A stretch of DNA of 64,000 nucleotides from an uncultured Clostridia bacterium (lineage in GTDB: Bacteria; Bacillota; Clostridia; HGM11514). Position 1 is the stretch's first letter. Every line of letters begins with the position of its first letter. Positions 25,476 through 33,112 of this stretch are shown one piece after another. Both the position numbers and the translations under genes were made by a program. The stretch is from the NCBI GenBank assembly GCA_934464705.1, contig CAKSKB010000008.1, positions 1 through 64,000 on the forward strand, read 5' to 3'. Below the pieces are notes generated by a model. That model worked only from the letters and a program-made list of their open reading frames with translations. It was not told the origin of the DNA and did not search any database.

Positions 25476-27368
25476 TTAAATATAAATGCTGAAAAACCTC
25501 ATATCTCCGCTTTCGTAATCATCGGCGGTTGCATAAGCGCACATTGCAATTTTCCTGCATTCTCCGTTTCCTGTAATTTCAACATCGTATTCTGCCATCA
25601 TGTTGTCCGCCGTTCCCCTGTAAACCGCTTCGGCACGCACATTTTCTCCGCATACGGTATCCGGGCAGAATATTTCCGCCTCCGCCATGCCTGTTTTTTT
25701 GCTCTTTGCAAGAAGCACCGGGCCGAAGGTGATATACGAGCACTGCCGTTTTTCCATATATTCCGGCGGCAGCTTTACCCCGGGCTTTCCGTAAGGAATC
25801 CAGCGCTGAACCTTAAAATCATCCTCCGAAATCTTGCCCGGCGCAACCGGAAAATCATGTATTTCCGCTTTGAAGTCAAAATCTGCGGTTATTTCGGAAA
25901 CACCCCTGCCGACTGTTAATTTATAATAATCCCCGCTGATTTTCTCACCGTTTACGGCTGCATTTTTTCCGGCAGTGTCGGGCACTCTCAGGAATATGTC
26001 AATCGGTTTTTCCGTGGTTATTTCTATGCTGGCCCTTCCGCTTTCGATATACCCTCCGGAAATCTCGATTACGGCATTTTCAAGTTTGGTTTTAAGCGGA
26101 GAATACATATTTATATACACGCCTCTCTCCGAAACCGAAACCGCAAGTTCTGTTATGTTTATATATCCTCTCGGAATGTTGTCAAGACAGCACTGATTAT
26201 ATTTAAGCCCCGACTGACCGCTCGCAATCATATGGCTGCAGCTTGCACGAACCGCTCTTGCGCCCCATTTGCCGTCATCGGAAACCGATGCCAGAAACGC
26301 ATTATAGTATGCCTTTTCAATCGAATTGATATACTTTGCGTCACCCGTCAGCCTGTAAAGTTCGCTGCACACCCTTATCCAGTGTATAACATCGCATGGC
26401 TCGGAAAGGGCATTTTCGATTTTTGCGGCATTTGCAAAAATATCATTAAATCCCACGGACGACATCGGATTAAGCTCATGCTCTTTGAGAAGTTCGTACA
26501 TATTGCATACCGCCGTGAAATATTTTTCGGTACCCGTTATTCTGTAAAGTTCCAGAAGCCCGTCAAGACAGGACATCATTTCATAAGCCTTCGCCCACAG
26601 ATTGCTTTTCGGATACCACTCGTGAACCGGTTTTTTCATAAGAGCGTTTCTTATGATGTTCGGCTTTTTGCCGTCGTCTCTGTCCCAGTTTTCCGCAATA
26701 TCCACACAGAAATCAAGCAGCTTTTCATCGCCCGTCAGGCGGTAAAGAATAAGCATCGGCTTGATTATCGAACCGCTCGGCAGACCGCAAAAGTTTTTTG
26801 TACCCGTTTCGGATATATGTACACCAAGCTCCGAAAGCTCCGAAATAAGCTGATTTGCCAGGCAATGAGCGCCGCCGAGAATTTTTTTGCTGCCGGTCAG
26901 TTCCGCCGCTTCAACCAGACCCCAAAGCGTATATTTCCTGCACCAGATGTTCCAGTTCCAGTCGCAGTCCCACCCCATAATCTCAAACGCCGCCTTCGGA
27001 TCGGGCGGAAAGACATTTCGGCTGTCCTTATACGAATTTATGTACCCGTCCTCTCTCGCAAAGGAAATGACCTTAAGCGCCGCATTTTCAATAAACGCCT
27101 TCAAATCCTCCCTGCCGGTGTATTTATACACTCTGCATGCGCTTATGACGAGCTTTCCCCAGAACTCTCCGCTCCAGTGCCCTACAGCCGTATCGTCGTC
27201 ATGCGGAAACCGCAAAGCGTCCTCCGCCTCTTTATATATCTCATTTTTGGCAAAATCCGAAAAAATACGGTTTTCAAAAAAGCGTTCCATATACTTTTCC
27301 TCAAAGCCCATAAATTTCGTTTTACCGATTTCCCGGAATTCCACCCGGTTTTTAATTCTGTACACCAT
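25476..27368 (-). CDS. GH127-family beta-L-arabinofuranosidase-like protein
   Basis: A 630-residue cytosolic (alpha/alpha)6-barrel glycoside hydrolase of the former DUF1680 group. Supporting features are HWSGEFWGKLVISACRVYKYTG, repeated helix pairs (LYRITGTEKYFTAV, ELYRLTGDAKYINSI) and the cysteine motif QCCLDNIPRGYINI. GH127 enzymes use such a zinc-bound cysteine as nucleophile. A C-terminal beta domain follows (from about 405: NMYSPLKTKLENAVIEI). Family knowledge points to beta-L-arabinofuranosides or related plant glycans, but the exact substrate is not deducible. GGAG before the ATG, a consensus promoter at 27402-27430, and PPTase immediately downstream. Confidence 0.87.
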   Translation of the reverse strand: MVYRIKNRVEFREIGKTKFMGFEEKYMERFFENRIFSDFAKNEIYKEAEDALRFPHDDDTAVGHWSGEFWGKLVISACRVYKYTGREDLKAFIENAALKVISFAREDGYINSYKDSRNVFPPDPKAAFEIMGWDCDWNWNIWCRKYTLWGLVEAAELTGSKKILGGAHCLANQLISELSELGVHISETGTKNFCGLPSGSIIKPMLILYRLTGDEKLLDFCVDIAENWDRDDGKKPNIIRNALMKKPVHEWYPKSNLWAKAYEMMSCLDGLLELYRITGTEKYFTAVCNMYELLKEHELNPMSSVGFNDIFANAAKIENALSEPCDVIHWIRVCSELYRLTGDAKYINSIEKAYYNAFLASVSDDGKWGARAVRASCSHMIASGQSGLKYNQCCLDNIPRGYINITELAVSVSERGVYINMYSPLKTKLENAVIEISGGYIESGRASIEITTEKPIDIFLRVPDTAGKNAAVNGEKISGDYYKLTVGRGVSEITADFDFKAEIHDFPVAPGKISEDDFKVQRWIPYGKPGVKLPPEYMEKRQCSYITFGPVLLAKSKKTGMAEAEIFCPDTVCGENVRAEAVYRGTADNMMAEYDVEITGNGECRKIAMCAYATADDYESGDMRFFSIYI

Positions 27369-27401
27369 ATCAATCTCTCCAAATTAAATATATTATAAAA
27401 T

Positions 27402-27430
27402 ATTATATATAATCGGTGCTGTATTGTCAA
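27402..27430 (-). promoter_or_regulatory. Consensus promoter of the GH127 gene
   Basis: On the minus strand TTGACA (27430-27425), a 17-nt spacer and TATAAT (27407-27402): a perfect sigma-A match, 34 nt before the ATG. Confidence 0.8.
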
Positions 27431-27479
27431 TATAAAATACCCACTTTTTTGTACGGAGTAAATATTTTGCCGCCTAAAA

Positions 27480-27498
27480 GTCAATTGTGTATATTGAC
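27480..27498. promoter_or_regulatory. Inverted repeat overlapping the -35 box, possible operator
   Basis: GTCAAT and ATTGAC arms separated by 7 nt overlap the -35 hexamer of the plus-strand promoter, in the 185-bp gap between the two divergent carbohydrate genes. No regulator gene is adjacent, so the binding protein is unknown. Confidence 0.4.
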
Positions 27499-27522
27499 CC
27501 GGAAATATTTTTGTAGTATAGT
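27494..27522 (+). promoter_or_regulatory. Promoter of the cytosolic beta-helix gene
   Basis: TTGACC (27494-27499), a 17-nt spacer and TATAGT (27517-27522), 31 nt before the ATG at 27554. Confidence 0.7.
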
Positions 27523-27553
27523 ATATATAATACATTATAATGAGGTAAAATAT

Positions 27554-29395
27554 ATGAACTATATTGTCAAGAACGAAAAAGAACTGTTTGAAGCGGTAAA
27601 AGCCGTCAATTCCGAAACGGAAGCGGCTGTTATAACGGTAGAAGCCGGAACATACGAAATAAACGAAAGCATTGTTTTCACCCGTGATAATGTCACGGTA
27701 AAGGCAAACGGCGATGTAAACTTCAAGGGCAGCCGAAAAATACCGGTCAGCGGCAGCGGCACGGTTGAAATCGACCTTAAATCCGAAGGTATAACCGATT
27801 TCGGGAAATTCGGCGAAGGACCTTTCGAGGATTTCTGGAATGAATGCGATATACCGAAACCCCATATGCTCAATGAAGGTCCGGGCGCCGAGCTTTTTTA
27901 TGAAGATAAAGCAATGCCTCTTTCAAGATACCCCGAAACCGGCGAACTGAGAATAACCAAAGCTCTCGGCGAAACACCCCTTATCGAGCACAAGCGCACG
28001 GACAGAATCGGCTCCATGGAAGGCATATTTTTATGCGATGACGATTCGGTAAAAGAGTGGGCAAATGAGGATGACCCCCTTCTTATAGGCTACTGGGGCA
28101 ATGACTGGGCAACCCAGCGCCACACGGTTAAATCGGTAGACCCGAAAACAGGAGCTATCGAGGTCAATCCGCCGTATCATACATTCGGATACCGTGACGG
28201 AAGTATGTTCAACAACAGCGACGGCGGCGCGCCGTTTTTCGCCCTCAACTTAAGATGCGCCCTCAAAAAGCCCGGAAACTGGTGTATAGACCGCAAAAAC
28301 GGAAAAATTTTCATGATTCCCTATGAAAACCAGAAAGAGGTCAGCATATCCGTATGCGAAGATATTTTTTTGCTCTGCGGCAGGGAAAACATACATATAA
28401 TAGGTATAAATATGTCCGAGTGCCGCAAGTCGGGCATTATGATGGACGGCTGCAAGGCATGCTCGGTCGAGGACTGCCGTATTTACAATACGGGCGCATG
28501 GGCGGTAATTGCCGATAACTGCACCGATACAAAGGTGCTGCGCTGCACGGTTTACGACACTGCCGGCGGCGGAATAGCCCTCAGCGGAGGCGACCGTCCG
28601 ACCCTCACCCCGGCAAACAATATTGCCGAAGGCTGCGAGATTCACGATATTGCACGGTGGCACAAAACATATCTTGCCGCAATAGAGCTTAACGGCGTCG
28701 GCTGTACGGCTTCCGAAAACAAGCTTTATGACCTTCCGCATTTTGCAATAGTTTTCCAGGGCAACAACCATATAATCGAGAAAAACGATATCAAAAACGC
28801 CTGCTATTCATCAAATGACGCCGGCGCAATTTACGCCGGCCGTGACTGGACCTGCCGCGGAAATATAATAAGATACAATTATATCCACGATTTCCCGGGG
28901 CGTGCAAATGTCGGCTGCATAGGAATATACTTTGATGACGCAATGTCCTCCGCCGAAGTTTACGGAAACACAATCGTCGGCTCGATTCAGGCGGGAATTG
29001 AACTCGGCGGCGGAAGGGACTTCAAAATTCACCATAACACATTCATAAACTGCCATGTTTCGATGATGATGGACGCGCGCCTCAAAAACTGGGGAACCAC
29101 CGAAAAGCTTATGCGCCACCTCGGCGAAGTTCCGTACAGAAACAAGGTGTGGGAAAATGCATATCCCGAGCTTTTCAGGCTTCTTGACGAGGATTTCTGC
29201 GCTCCGAAAAACAACGAGTTCTGCGATAACCTCACAATCGGCGGTCACGGTGTCGCCGTATCGAGAGACGGCGCAGACGAATATATAATAATGAAAAACA
29301 ACAAATTTATAAAATCGGATTTCCCGACCGCCGTTCATGAACGATACAGGTCCGACTGGTGGGCTTTCCCGGAGGAAGAACAGATATTAAAATAA
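27554..29395 (+). CDS. Right-handed parallel beta-helix protein without signal peptide
   Basis: 613 residues from ATG 27554 (GAGGT 7 nt upstream); upstream frame extension has no RBS. The first 30 residues are hydrophilic with no export signal, so it is predicted cytosolic. The fold is a pectate-lyase-like beta-helix with rungs such as NIHIIGINMSECRKSGIMM, SVEDCRIYNTGAWAV and VLRCTVYDTAGGGIAL. The signature GAIYAGRDWTCRGNIIRYNYI matches the secreted paralogue at 1-2174. Both proteins also share the ADRATLT/GDRPTLTPA and HFAI...GNN segments, so they have one architecture and probably related polysaccharide ligands. It is divergent from GH127, consistent with intracellular breakdown of imported oligosaccharides. 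The reaction (lyase or hydrolase) cannot be assigned. Confidence 0.85.
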   Translation: MNYIVKNEKELFEAVKAVNSETEAAVITVEAGTYEINESIVFTRDNVTVKANGDVNFKGSRKIPVSGSGTVEIDLKSEGITDFGKFGEGPFEDFWNECDIPKPHMLNEGPGAELFYEDKAMPLSRYPETGELRITKALGETPLIEHKRTDRIGSMEGIFLCDDDSVKEWANEDDPLLIGYWGNDWATQRHTVKSVDPKTGAIEVNPPYHTFGYRDGSMFNNSDGGAPFFALNLRCALKKPGNWCIDRKNGKIFMIPYENQKEVSISVCEDIFLLCGRENIHIIGINMSECRKSGIMMDGCKACSVEDCRIYNTGAWAVIADNCTDTKVLRCTVYDTAGGGIALSGGDRPTLTPANNIAEGCEIHDIARWHKTYLAAIELNGVGCTASENKLYDLPHFAIVFQGNNHIIEKNDIKNACYSSNDAGAIYAGRDWTCRGNIIRYNYIHDFPGRANVGCIGIYFDDAMSSAEVYGNTIVGSIQAGIELGGGRDFKIHHNTFINCHVSMMMDARLKNWGTTEKLMRHLGEVPYRNKVWENAYPELFRLLDEDFCAPKNNEFCDNLTIGGHGVAVSRDGADEYIIMKNNKFIKSDFPTAVHERYRSDWWAFPEEEQILK

Positions 29396-29489
29396 TCGAA
29401 ATTCCGCACTTCATGCCGACCGATTTGTTGATAATAAATATCACTTTTAACAATCCTTAAAGGTGTGATTTGTGCATTTGTTCAAATGT

Positions 29490-29523
29490 GTAAATATTTT
29501 ACCCCATTTGTCAAAATATTTAC
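29490..29523. promoter_or_regulatory. 11-bp inverted repeat upstream of the ABC permease promoter
   Basis: GTAAATATTTT (29490-29500) and AAAATATTTAC (29513-29523) form perfect arms around a 12-nt spacer. They end just before the -35 area of the permease promoter. A second small repeat CATTTG-TT-CAAATG lies at 29475-29488. The position suits an operator for a sugar-responsive regulator. Confidence 0.5.
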
Positions 29524-29524
29524 C

Positions 29525-29553
29525 TTTTTAAGTTGCGCCAAATATGTTATACT
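29525..29553 (+). promoter_or_regulatory. Extended -10 promoter of the ABC permease operon
   Basis: TGTTATACT (29545-29553) is an extended -10 element; the -35 position (29525-29530, TTTTTA) is poor. It is followed by a 74-nt leader with a strong hairpin. Confidence 0.5.
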
Positions 29554-29570
29554 TAATGTGTTATCTTAGA

Positions 29571-29595
29571 TTGGCGGTTAGTGTGTAATCGCCAA
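29571..29595 (+). other. Leader hairpin before the ABC permease genes
   Basis: TTGGCGGTTA and TAATCGCCAA pair (one G-T mismatch position) around a 5-nt loop. GCCTGTTTTT follows, and then the AGGAGG ribosome-binding site at 29614-29619. It could act as an attenuator (terminator-like hairpin) or protect the 5' end of the mRNA. Confidence 0.45.
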
Positions 29596-29627
29596 GCCTG
29601 TTTTTAATTACTTAGGAGGTGGCAAAA

Positions 29628-30584
29628 TTGGCAAAAGAGGTAACAAATGAACTTACATACATACCTAAAAAGCAGAGTGCGGCACTTATTTTCAAAAAGA
29701 ACTGGATGCTCCTTGCACTGTGCGCACCAATGCTTGTTTATCTTGCAATTTTCCGTTACGGACCGATGTTCGGTATCATACTGGCTTTTAAGTCGTATGA
29801 CTACCAGGGAGGTATCATCGGCAGTGACTGGACGGGTCTTTACAACTTTGAGTTCTTCTTTCAGTCGGACAGTTTTACGATAGTTGTAAGAAACGCCCTT
29901 CTTTACAACATAGTAATGATATTCCTGGGTCTTATTGCGTCAATCATGCTCGCACTGCTGCTCTTTGAGCTTTCGGGCAAGATTGCTATCAGGGTTTATC
30001 AGACGCTTATGTTCATACCGCATCTTCTCTCGTGGGTTGTTGTTGCGTACATGGTATACGCATTCTTAAGCCCTACACACGGTATGCTGGTAAGCATCTA
30101 TAATTACTTCGGCCTTACATATACCGACTGGTATTCAGAGCCTATGAGATGGATATTCATTCTGCCTATCGCCTCCATATGGAAAGGCTGCGGTATGAGT
30201 GCGCTTATCTATTATTCGTCACTCCTCGGTATTGACGCAGAATACTTTGAAGCCGCATCGCTCGAAGGTGCAACAAGGCTTCAGATTGCAAAATATATAA
30301 CACTTCCGTTCCTGTATCCTACCGTTACAATCCTTACGATTATGGCTATCGGTAAGATATTCAATGCAGATTTCGGTCTGTTCTATCAGCTGCCGAAAGG
30401 CTCTCCGCTGATCAGAAGCACTACGGATGTTATCGAAACCTACACATACCGTGCATTCTATGAAGAAAGCAATATCGGTCAGTCATCTGCAGTAGGTCTG
30501 GTACAGTCCATCGTGGGCTTGGTGCTCGTTACGCTTACAAATGCCGTTGTTAAGTGGATCGACCCCGAAAGAGCATTGTATTAA
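29628..30584 (+). CDS. Carbohydrate ABC transporter permease, LplB type
   Basis: A 318-residue inner-membrane permease of the CUT1 family, LplB/YteP branch. After a polar N-terminal tail there are six predicted transmembrane segments (LLALCAPMLVYLAIF to LVQSIVGLVLVTL). The EAA loop that contacts the ATPase reads EAASLEGATRLQIAKYITLP. The ending VVKWIDPERALY is characteristic. Start TTG 29628, 8 nt after AGGAGG; a GTG at 29619 overlaps the RBS. Members import oligo- or polysaccharide fragments. The partner permease follows after 19 nt. Confidence 0.9.
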   Translation: MAKEVTNELTYIPKKQSAALIFKKNWMLLALCAPMLVYLAIFRYGPMFGIILAFKSYDYQGGIIGSDWTGLYNFEFFFQSDSFTIVVRNALLYNIVMIFLGLIASIMLALLLFELSGKIAIRVYQTLMFIPHLLSWVVVAYMVYAFLSPTHGMLVSIYNYFGLTYTDWYSEPMRWIFILPIASIWKGCGMSALIYYSSLLGIDAEYFEAASLEGATRLQIAKYITLPFLYPTVTILTIMAIGKIFNADFGLFYQLPKGSPLIRSTTDVIETYTYRAFYEESNIGQSSAVGLVQSIVGLVLVTLTNAVVKWIDPERALY

Positions 30585-30603
30585 GAAAGGACGGTGTTTG
30601 TAA

Positions 30604-31503
30604 ATGGCAGTCGTTAAAAGAAAAAGCGAAACTATCGCAAAGTTTTTTATACATATTTTCTTCTGTTTGCTTTCGGTAACATTTATTATACCGATCTGGT
30701 CTATTGTATCCATCTCGTTCATGAGCGAGGAGGAAATCATTCAGACAGGTTACGCAATGATTCCGAAAGAGCTGTGCCTTACTGCTTATAAGTATATTTT
30801 CAGCAGTACCGGTGCTATTATCAATGCTTACAAGGCAACAATAATTACATCGATTATGCAGTGCGTACTCTTCCTCATCGTAGGTTCAATGTGCGCATAC
30901 GCTATATCCCGTTCGGACTTCAAGTTCAGAGGACCTATCACATTCTTCATGTTCTTCACAATGCTGTTCGGCGGCGGTATGATTCCTTCTTACATACTTA
31001 TCGCAAAGGTTATGAACCTTACCGATACTTATGCAGCGCTGGTTTTCCCGTCTATCGGTAATGTATGGTCGATATTTATTATCCGAACATTCTTCCAGCA
31101 GCTGCCGGGCGCTATTATTGAGTCCGCAACTATTGACGGCGCAAGCGAATGGACGATTTTTACAAAGATTATTCTTCCTCTTTCAACACCTGCGCTGGCA
31201 ACAATGGGTCTTCTTGAATTCCTCGGTGCGTGGAATGCATGGATGCCCTCAATGCTTTACCTTACCAGTAACGGTAAAGACAAAAGAACTCTGCAGTACC
31301 TGCTTCAGACAATGCTTCGTAACATCGATGAATTGAAGAAGAATCAGGAACAGACGGGTATGATTCTCGAAACAGCGAACACGCCTACAGAGAGTGCCCG
31401 TATGGCTATGGCGGTTGTTGCCGTAGGTCCTATCCTCCTTATATTCCCGTTCTTCCAGAAGTATTTCGTACAGGGTCTTACGGTTGGTTCCGTAAAGGGT
31501 TGA
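30604..31503 (+). CDS. Carbohydrate ABC transporter permease, YtcP type
   Basis: A 299-residue second permease of the heterodimer. Six membrane segments (FFIHIFFCLLSVTFIIPIWSI to GPILLIFPFFQKYFV). The EAA loop is ESATIDGASEWTIFTKIILPLSTPAL. The ending VQGLTVGSVKG is typical for the YtcP branch. RBS AGAAAGGA. No solute-binding lipoprotein or ATPase gene adjoins; a terminator follows directly. The ATPase may be a shared MsmX-type protein encoded elsewhere (known for this family), but the missing binding protein is unusual. Confidence 0.9.
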   Translation: MAVVKRKSETIAKFFIHIFFCLLSVTFIIPIWSIVSISFMSEEEIIQTGYAMIPKELCLTAYKYIFSSTGAIINAYKATIITSIMQCVLFLIVGSMCAYAISRSDFKFRGPITFFMFFTMLFGGGMIPSYILIAKVMNLTDTYAALVFPSIGNVWSIFIIRTFFQQLPGAIIESATIDGASEWTIFTKIILPLSTPALATMGLLEFLGAWNAWMPSMLYLTSNGKDKRTLQYLLQTMLRNIDELKKNQEQTGMILETANTPTESARMAMAVVAVGPILLIFPFFQKYFVQGLTVGSVKG

Positions 31504-31517
31504 TTTAAAGACAATTT

Positions 31518-31549
31518 AAGGACACATAGCTTTTATGCCGTGTGTCCTT
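31518..31549 (+). terminator. Intrinsic terminator after the permease pair
   Basis: AAGGACACA and TGTGTCCTT form a 9-bp stem around a 14-nt loop and are followed by TTATTAAA. It lies 14 nt after the stop codon of the second permease. Confidence 0.8.
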
Positions 31550-31574
31550 TTATTAAAAATAAGGTGGTTTATGC

Positions 31575-31844
31575 ATGGGCAAAGATATAAGAAGGTACAA
31601 CATGCGGCGGAACAGAGCAATTAAAATCACTGCTGCGATTGTGTTTTGGTTTGCGGTATTTTTTGCAATTAACCTCATAACAAAAAGAAATCAGGCAAAC
31701 GGAGCGGCTGCAGATATGACGGAAACTTACATAGTTCTTGCAGTGTCAGCAATTATAGCACTGCTCGGGTTTGTTGCCACTTTATATGCAATATTTTATC
31801 TTGAAAGATTTTCTATACAAAACAAAAAGAAAAAACGAAGATAA
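31575..31844 (+). CDS. Small two-TM membrane protein of unknown function
   Basis: 89 residues. A very basic N-terminus (MGKDIRRYNMRRNRAIK) is followed by a membrane helix (ITAAIVFWFAVFFAINLI), a short polar loop (KRNQANGAAADMTE), a second helix (IVLAVSAIIALLGFVATLYAIFYL) and a basic tail (KKKKRR). Positive charge on both ends suggests both termini are cytosolic. AAGGTGG precedes the ATG. It ends 17 nt before the EIIC-like gene and is probably co-transcribed with it. I do not recognise the family. Confidence 0.7.
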   Translation: MGKDIRRYNMRRNRAIKITAAIVFWFAVFFAINLITKRNQANGAAADMTETYIVLAVSAIIALLGFVATLYAIFYLERFSIQNKKKKRR

Positions 31845-31861
31845 CCGAAAGGACTCAAATT

Positions 31862-32908
31862 ATGAACAGCTTCAAAGCATTTTTGAAACGCAAAAATATA
31901 GAATTTTCGTTAAAACGCTACGGAATTGACGCTCTCGGGGCAATGGCGCAGGGGCTTTTCGCATCCCTTCTCATAGGAACGATACTCTCAACCTTAGGCG
32001 AACAGATTGGATGGAACGCACTTGTTGAGGTCGGGAATGTTGCAAAAACAGTTCAGGGGCCGGCAATGGCAATAGCGATAGGATATGCGCTTAAATGTCC
32101 TCCGCTGGTGCTCTTCTCGCTTGCCGCAGTAGGTGAAACCGCAAACTATATGGGCGGTGCAGGCGGTGCTTTTGCGGTTTTGGTTATTACGATTGTTGCG
32201 GCTGAGCTTGGAAAAGCAGTCAGCAAAGAAACAAAGCTTGACATACTTGTTACTCCTATTGTTACAATCGGCTCGGGCGCACTGCTTTCAATGACTATTG
32301 CATCGTATATCGGCGCAGGTGCGTCGCTTGTAGGAACATTCATCATGTGGGCAACGGAGCTTCAGCCCTTCTGGATGGGCATAATCGTTTCGGTTGTTGT
32401 CGGGATTGCTCTGACGCTTCCGATTTCAAGCGCAGCCATATGCGCAGCACTCTCGCTTACCGGACTCGCCGGCGGCGCGGCACTGGCAGGCTGCTGCGCA
32501 CAGATGATAGGCTTTGCCGTAATGAGCTTCAGGGAAAACAAATGGGGCGGACTCCTTGCGCAGGGTCTCGGCACAAGTATGCTGCAGATGGGCAATATTG
32601 TTAAGAATCCGAGAATATGGATTCCGCCGACACTCGCATCCGCAATATGCGGGCCGATAGCAACCTGTATATTCCGCCTTCGTATGGACGGCGCTCCGGT
32701 ATCATCAGGCATGGGCACATGCGGTCTTGTAGGGCAAATCGGCGTTTATACCGGCTGGATTGAAAAGGGAATAGACATCACAGCATTTAACTGGATAGGT
32801 TTAATTGCAATTTCATTTGTTCTTCCGGCGGTTCTCACATGGATTTTCGGGCTTTTCTTCCGAAAAATCGGCTGGATTAAAGAAAACGACTTAAAACTGG
32901 ATATATAA
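31862..32908 (+). CDS. PTS EIIC-like membrane protein (PF13303 type)
   Basis: A 348-residue polytopic membrane protein with about nine hydrophobic segments. It resembles the PTS_EIIC_2 group: YGIDALGAMAQGLFASLLIGTIL-type start, GPAMAIAIGYALKCPPLVLFS, PVSSGMGTCGLVGQIGVY and PPTLASAICGPIATCIF. The short cytosolic N-terminus and the Gly/Ala-rich membrane helices fit. No EIIA, EIIB or HPr gene is in the window, so it may use enzymes encoded elsewhere or may not be a phosphotransferase system at all; the transported molecule is unknown. GAAAGGA is the RBS. Terminator at 32941-32992. Confidence 0.85.
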   Translation: MNSFKAFLKRKNIEFSLKRYGIDALGAMAQGLFASLLIGTILSTLGEQIGWNALVEVGNVAKTVQGPAMAIAIGYALKCPPLVLFSLAAVGETANYMGGAGGAFAVLVITIVAAELGKAVSKETKLDILVTPIVTIGSGALLSMTIASYIGAGASLVGTFIMWATELQPFWMGIIVSVVVGIALTLPISSAAICAALSLTGLAGGAALAGCCAQMIGFAVMSFRENKWGGLLAQGLGTSMLQMGNIVKNPRIWIPPTLASAICGPIATCIFRLRMDGAPVSSGMGTCGLVGQIGVYTGWIEKGIDITAFNWIGLIAISFVLPAVLTWIFGLFFRKIGWIKENDLKLDI

Positions 32909-32940
32909 AAATCTGCAGCCGGGCAGAGCATTATTAAAAT

Positions 32941-32992
32941 AAAGCATTTGCGTGTATCGTCAGGTTTCATGAGATACGGAGCAAATGCTTTT
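32941..32992 (+). terminator. Intrinsic terminator after the EIIC-like gene
   Basis: AAAGCATTTGC (32941-32951) pairs with GCAAATGCTTT (32981-32991), with an inner GTATC/GATAC pairing, followed by TAATTTTTAA. Confidence 0.8.
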
Positions 32993-33065
32993 AATTTTTA
33001 ACTTGTATGTTTAGCGGCGTTCCTTGCAAATGATATTTACGGCTTTATAAAATGGCGAAGAATAG

Positions 33066-33092
33066 AAAAAAAGGCAGGCGTTTGCGCCTGCC
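33066..33092 (-). terminator. Intrinsic terminator of the mreB-like gene
   Basis: A perfect 8-bp stem GGCAGGCG/CGCCTGCC has a 4-nt loop and is followed on the minus strand by seven Ts. It lies 20 nt past the stop codon at 33113. Confidence 0.9.
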
Positions 33093-33112
33093 CGGACTGC
33101 CTGAAAAACACA

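Noticed and set aside
26232..27398. 388-codon plus-strand open frame over the GH127 gene
   Set aside because: Antisense shadow of a gene with clear family motifs; its end also overlaps the promoter of GH127.
29571..29595. Terminator of the upstream beta-helix gene
   Set aside because: It lies almost 180 nt downstream of that stop and after the extended -10 promoter, so it belongs to the permease leader; a true terminator for the beta-helix gene was not found.
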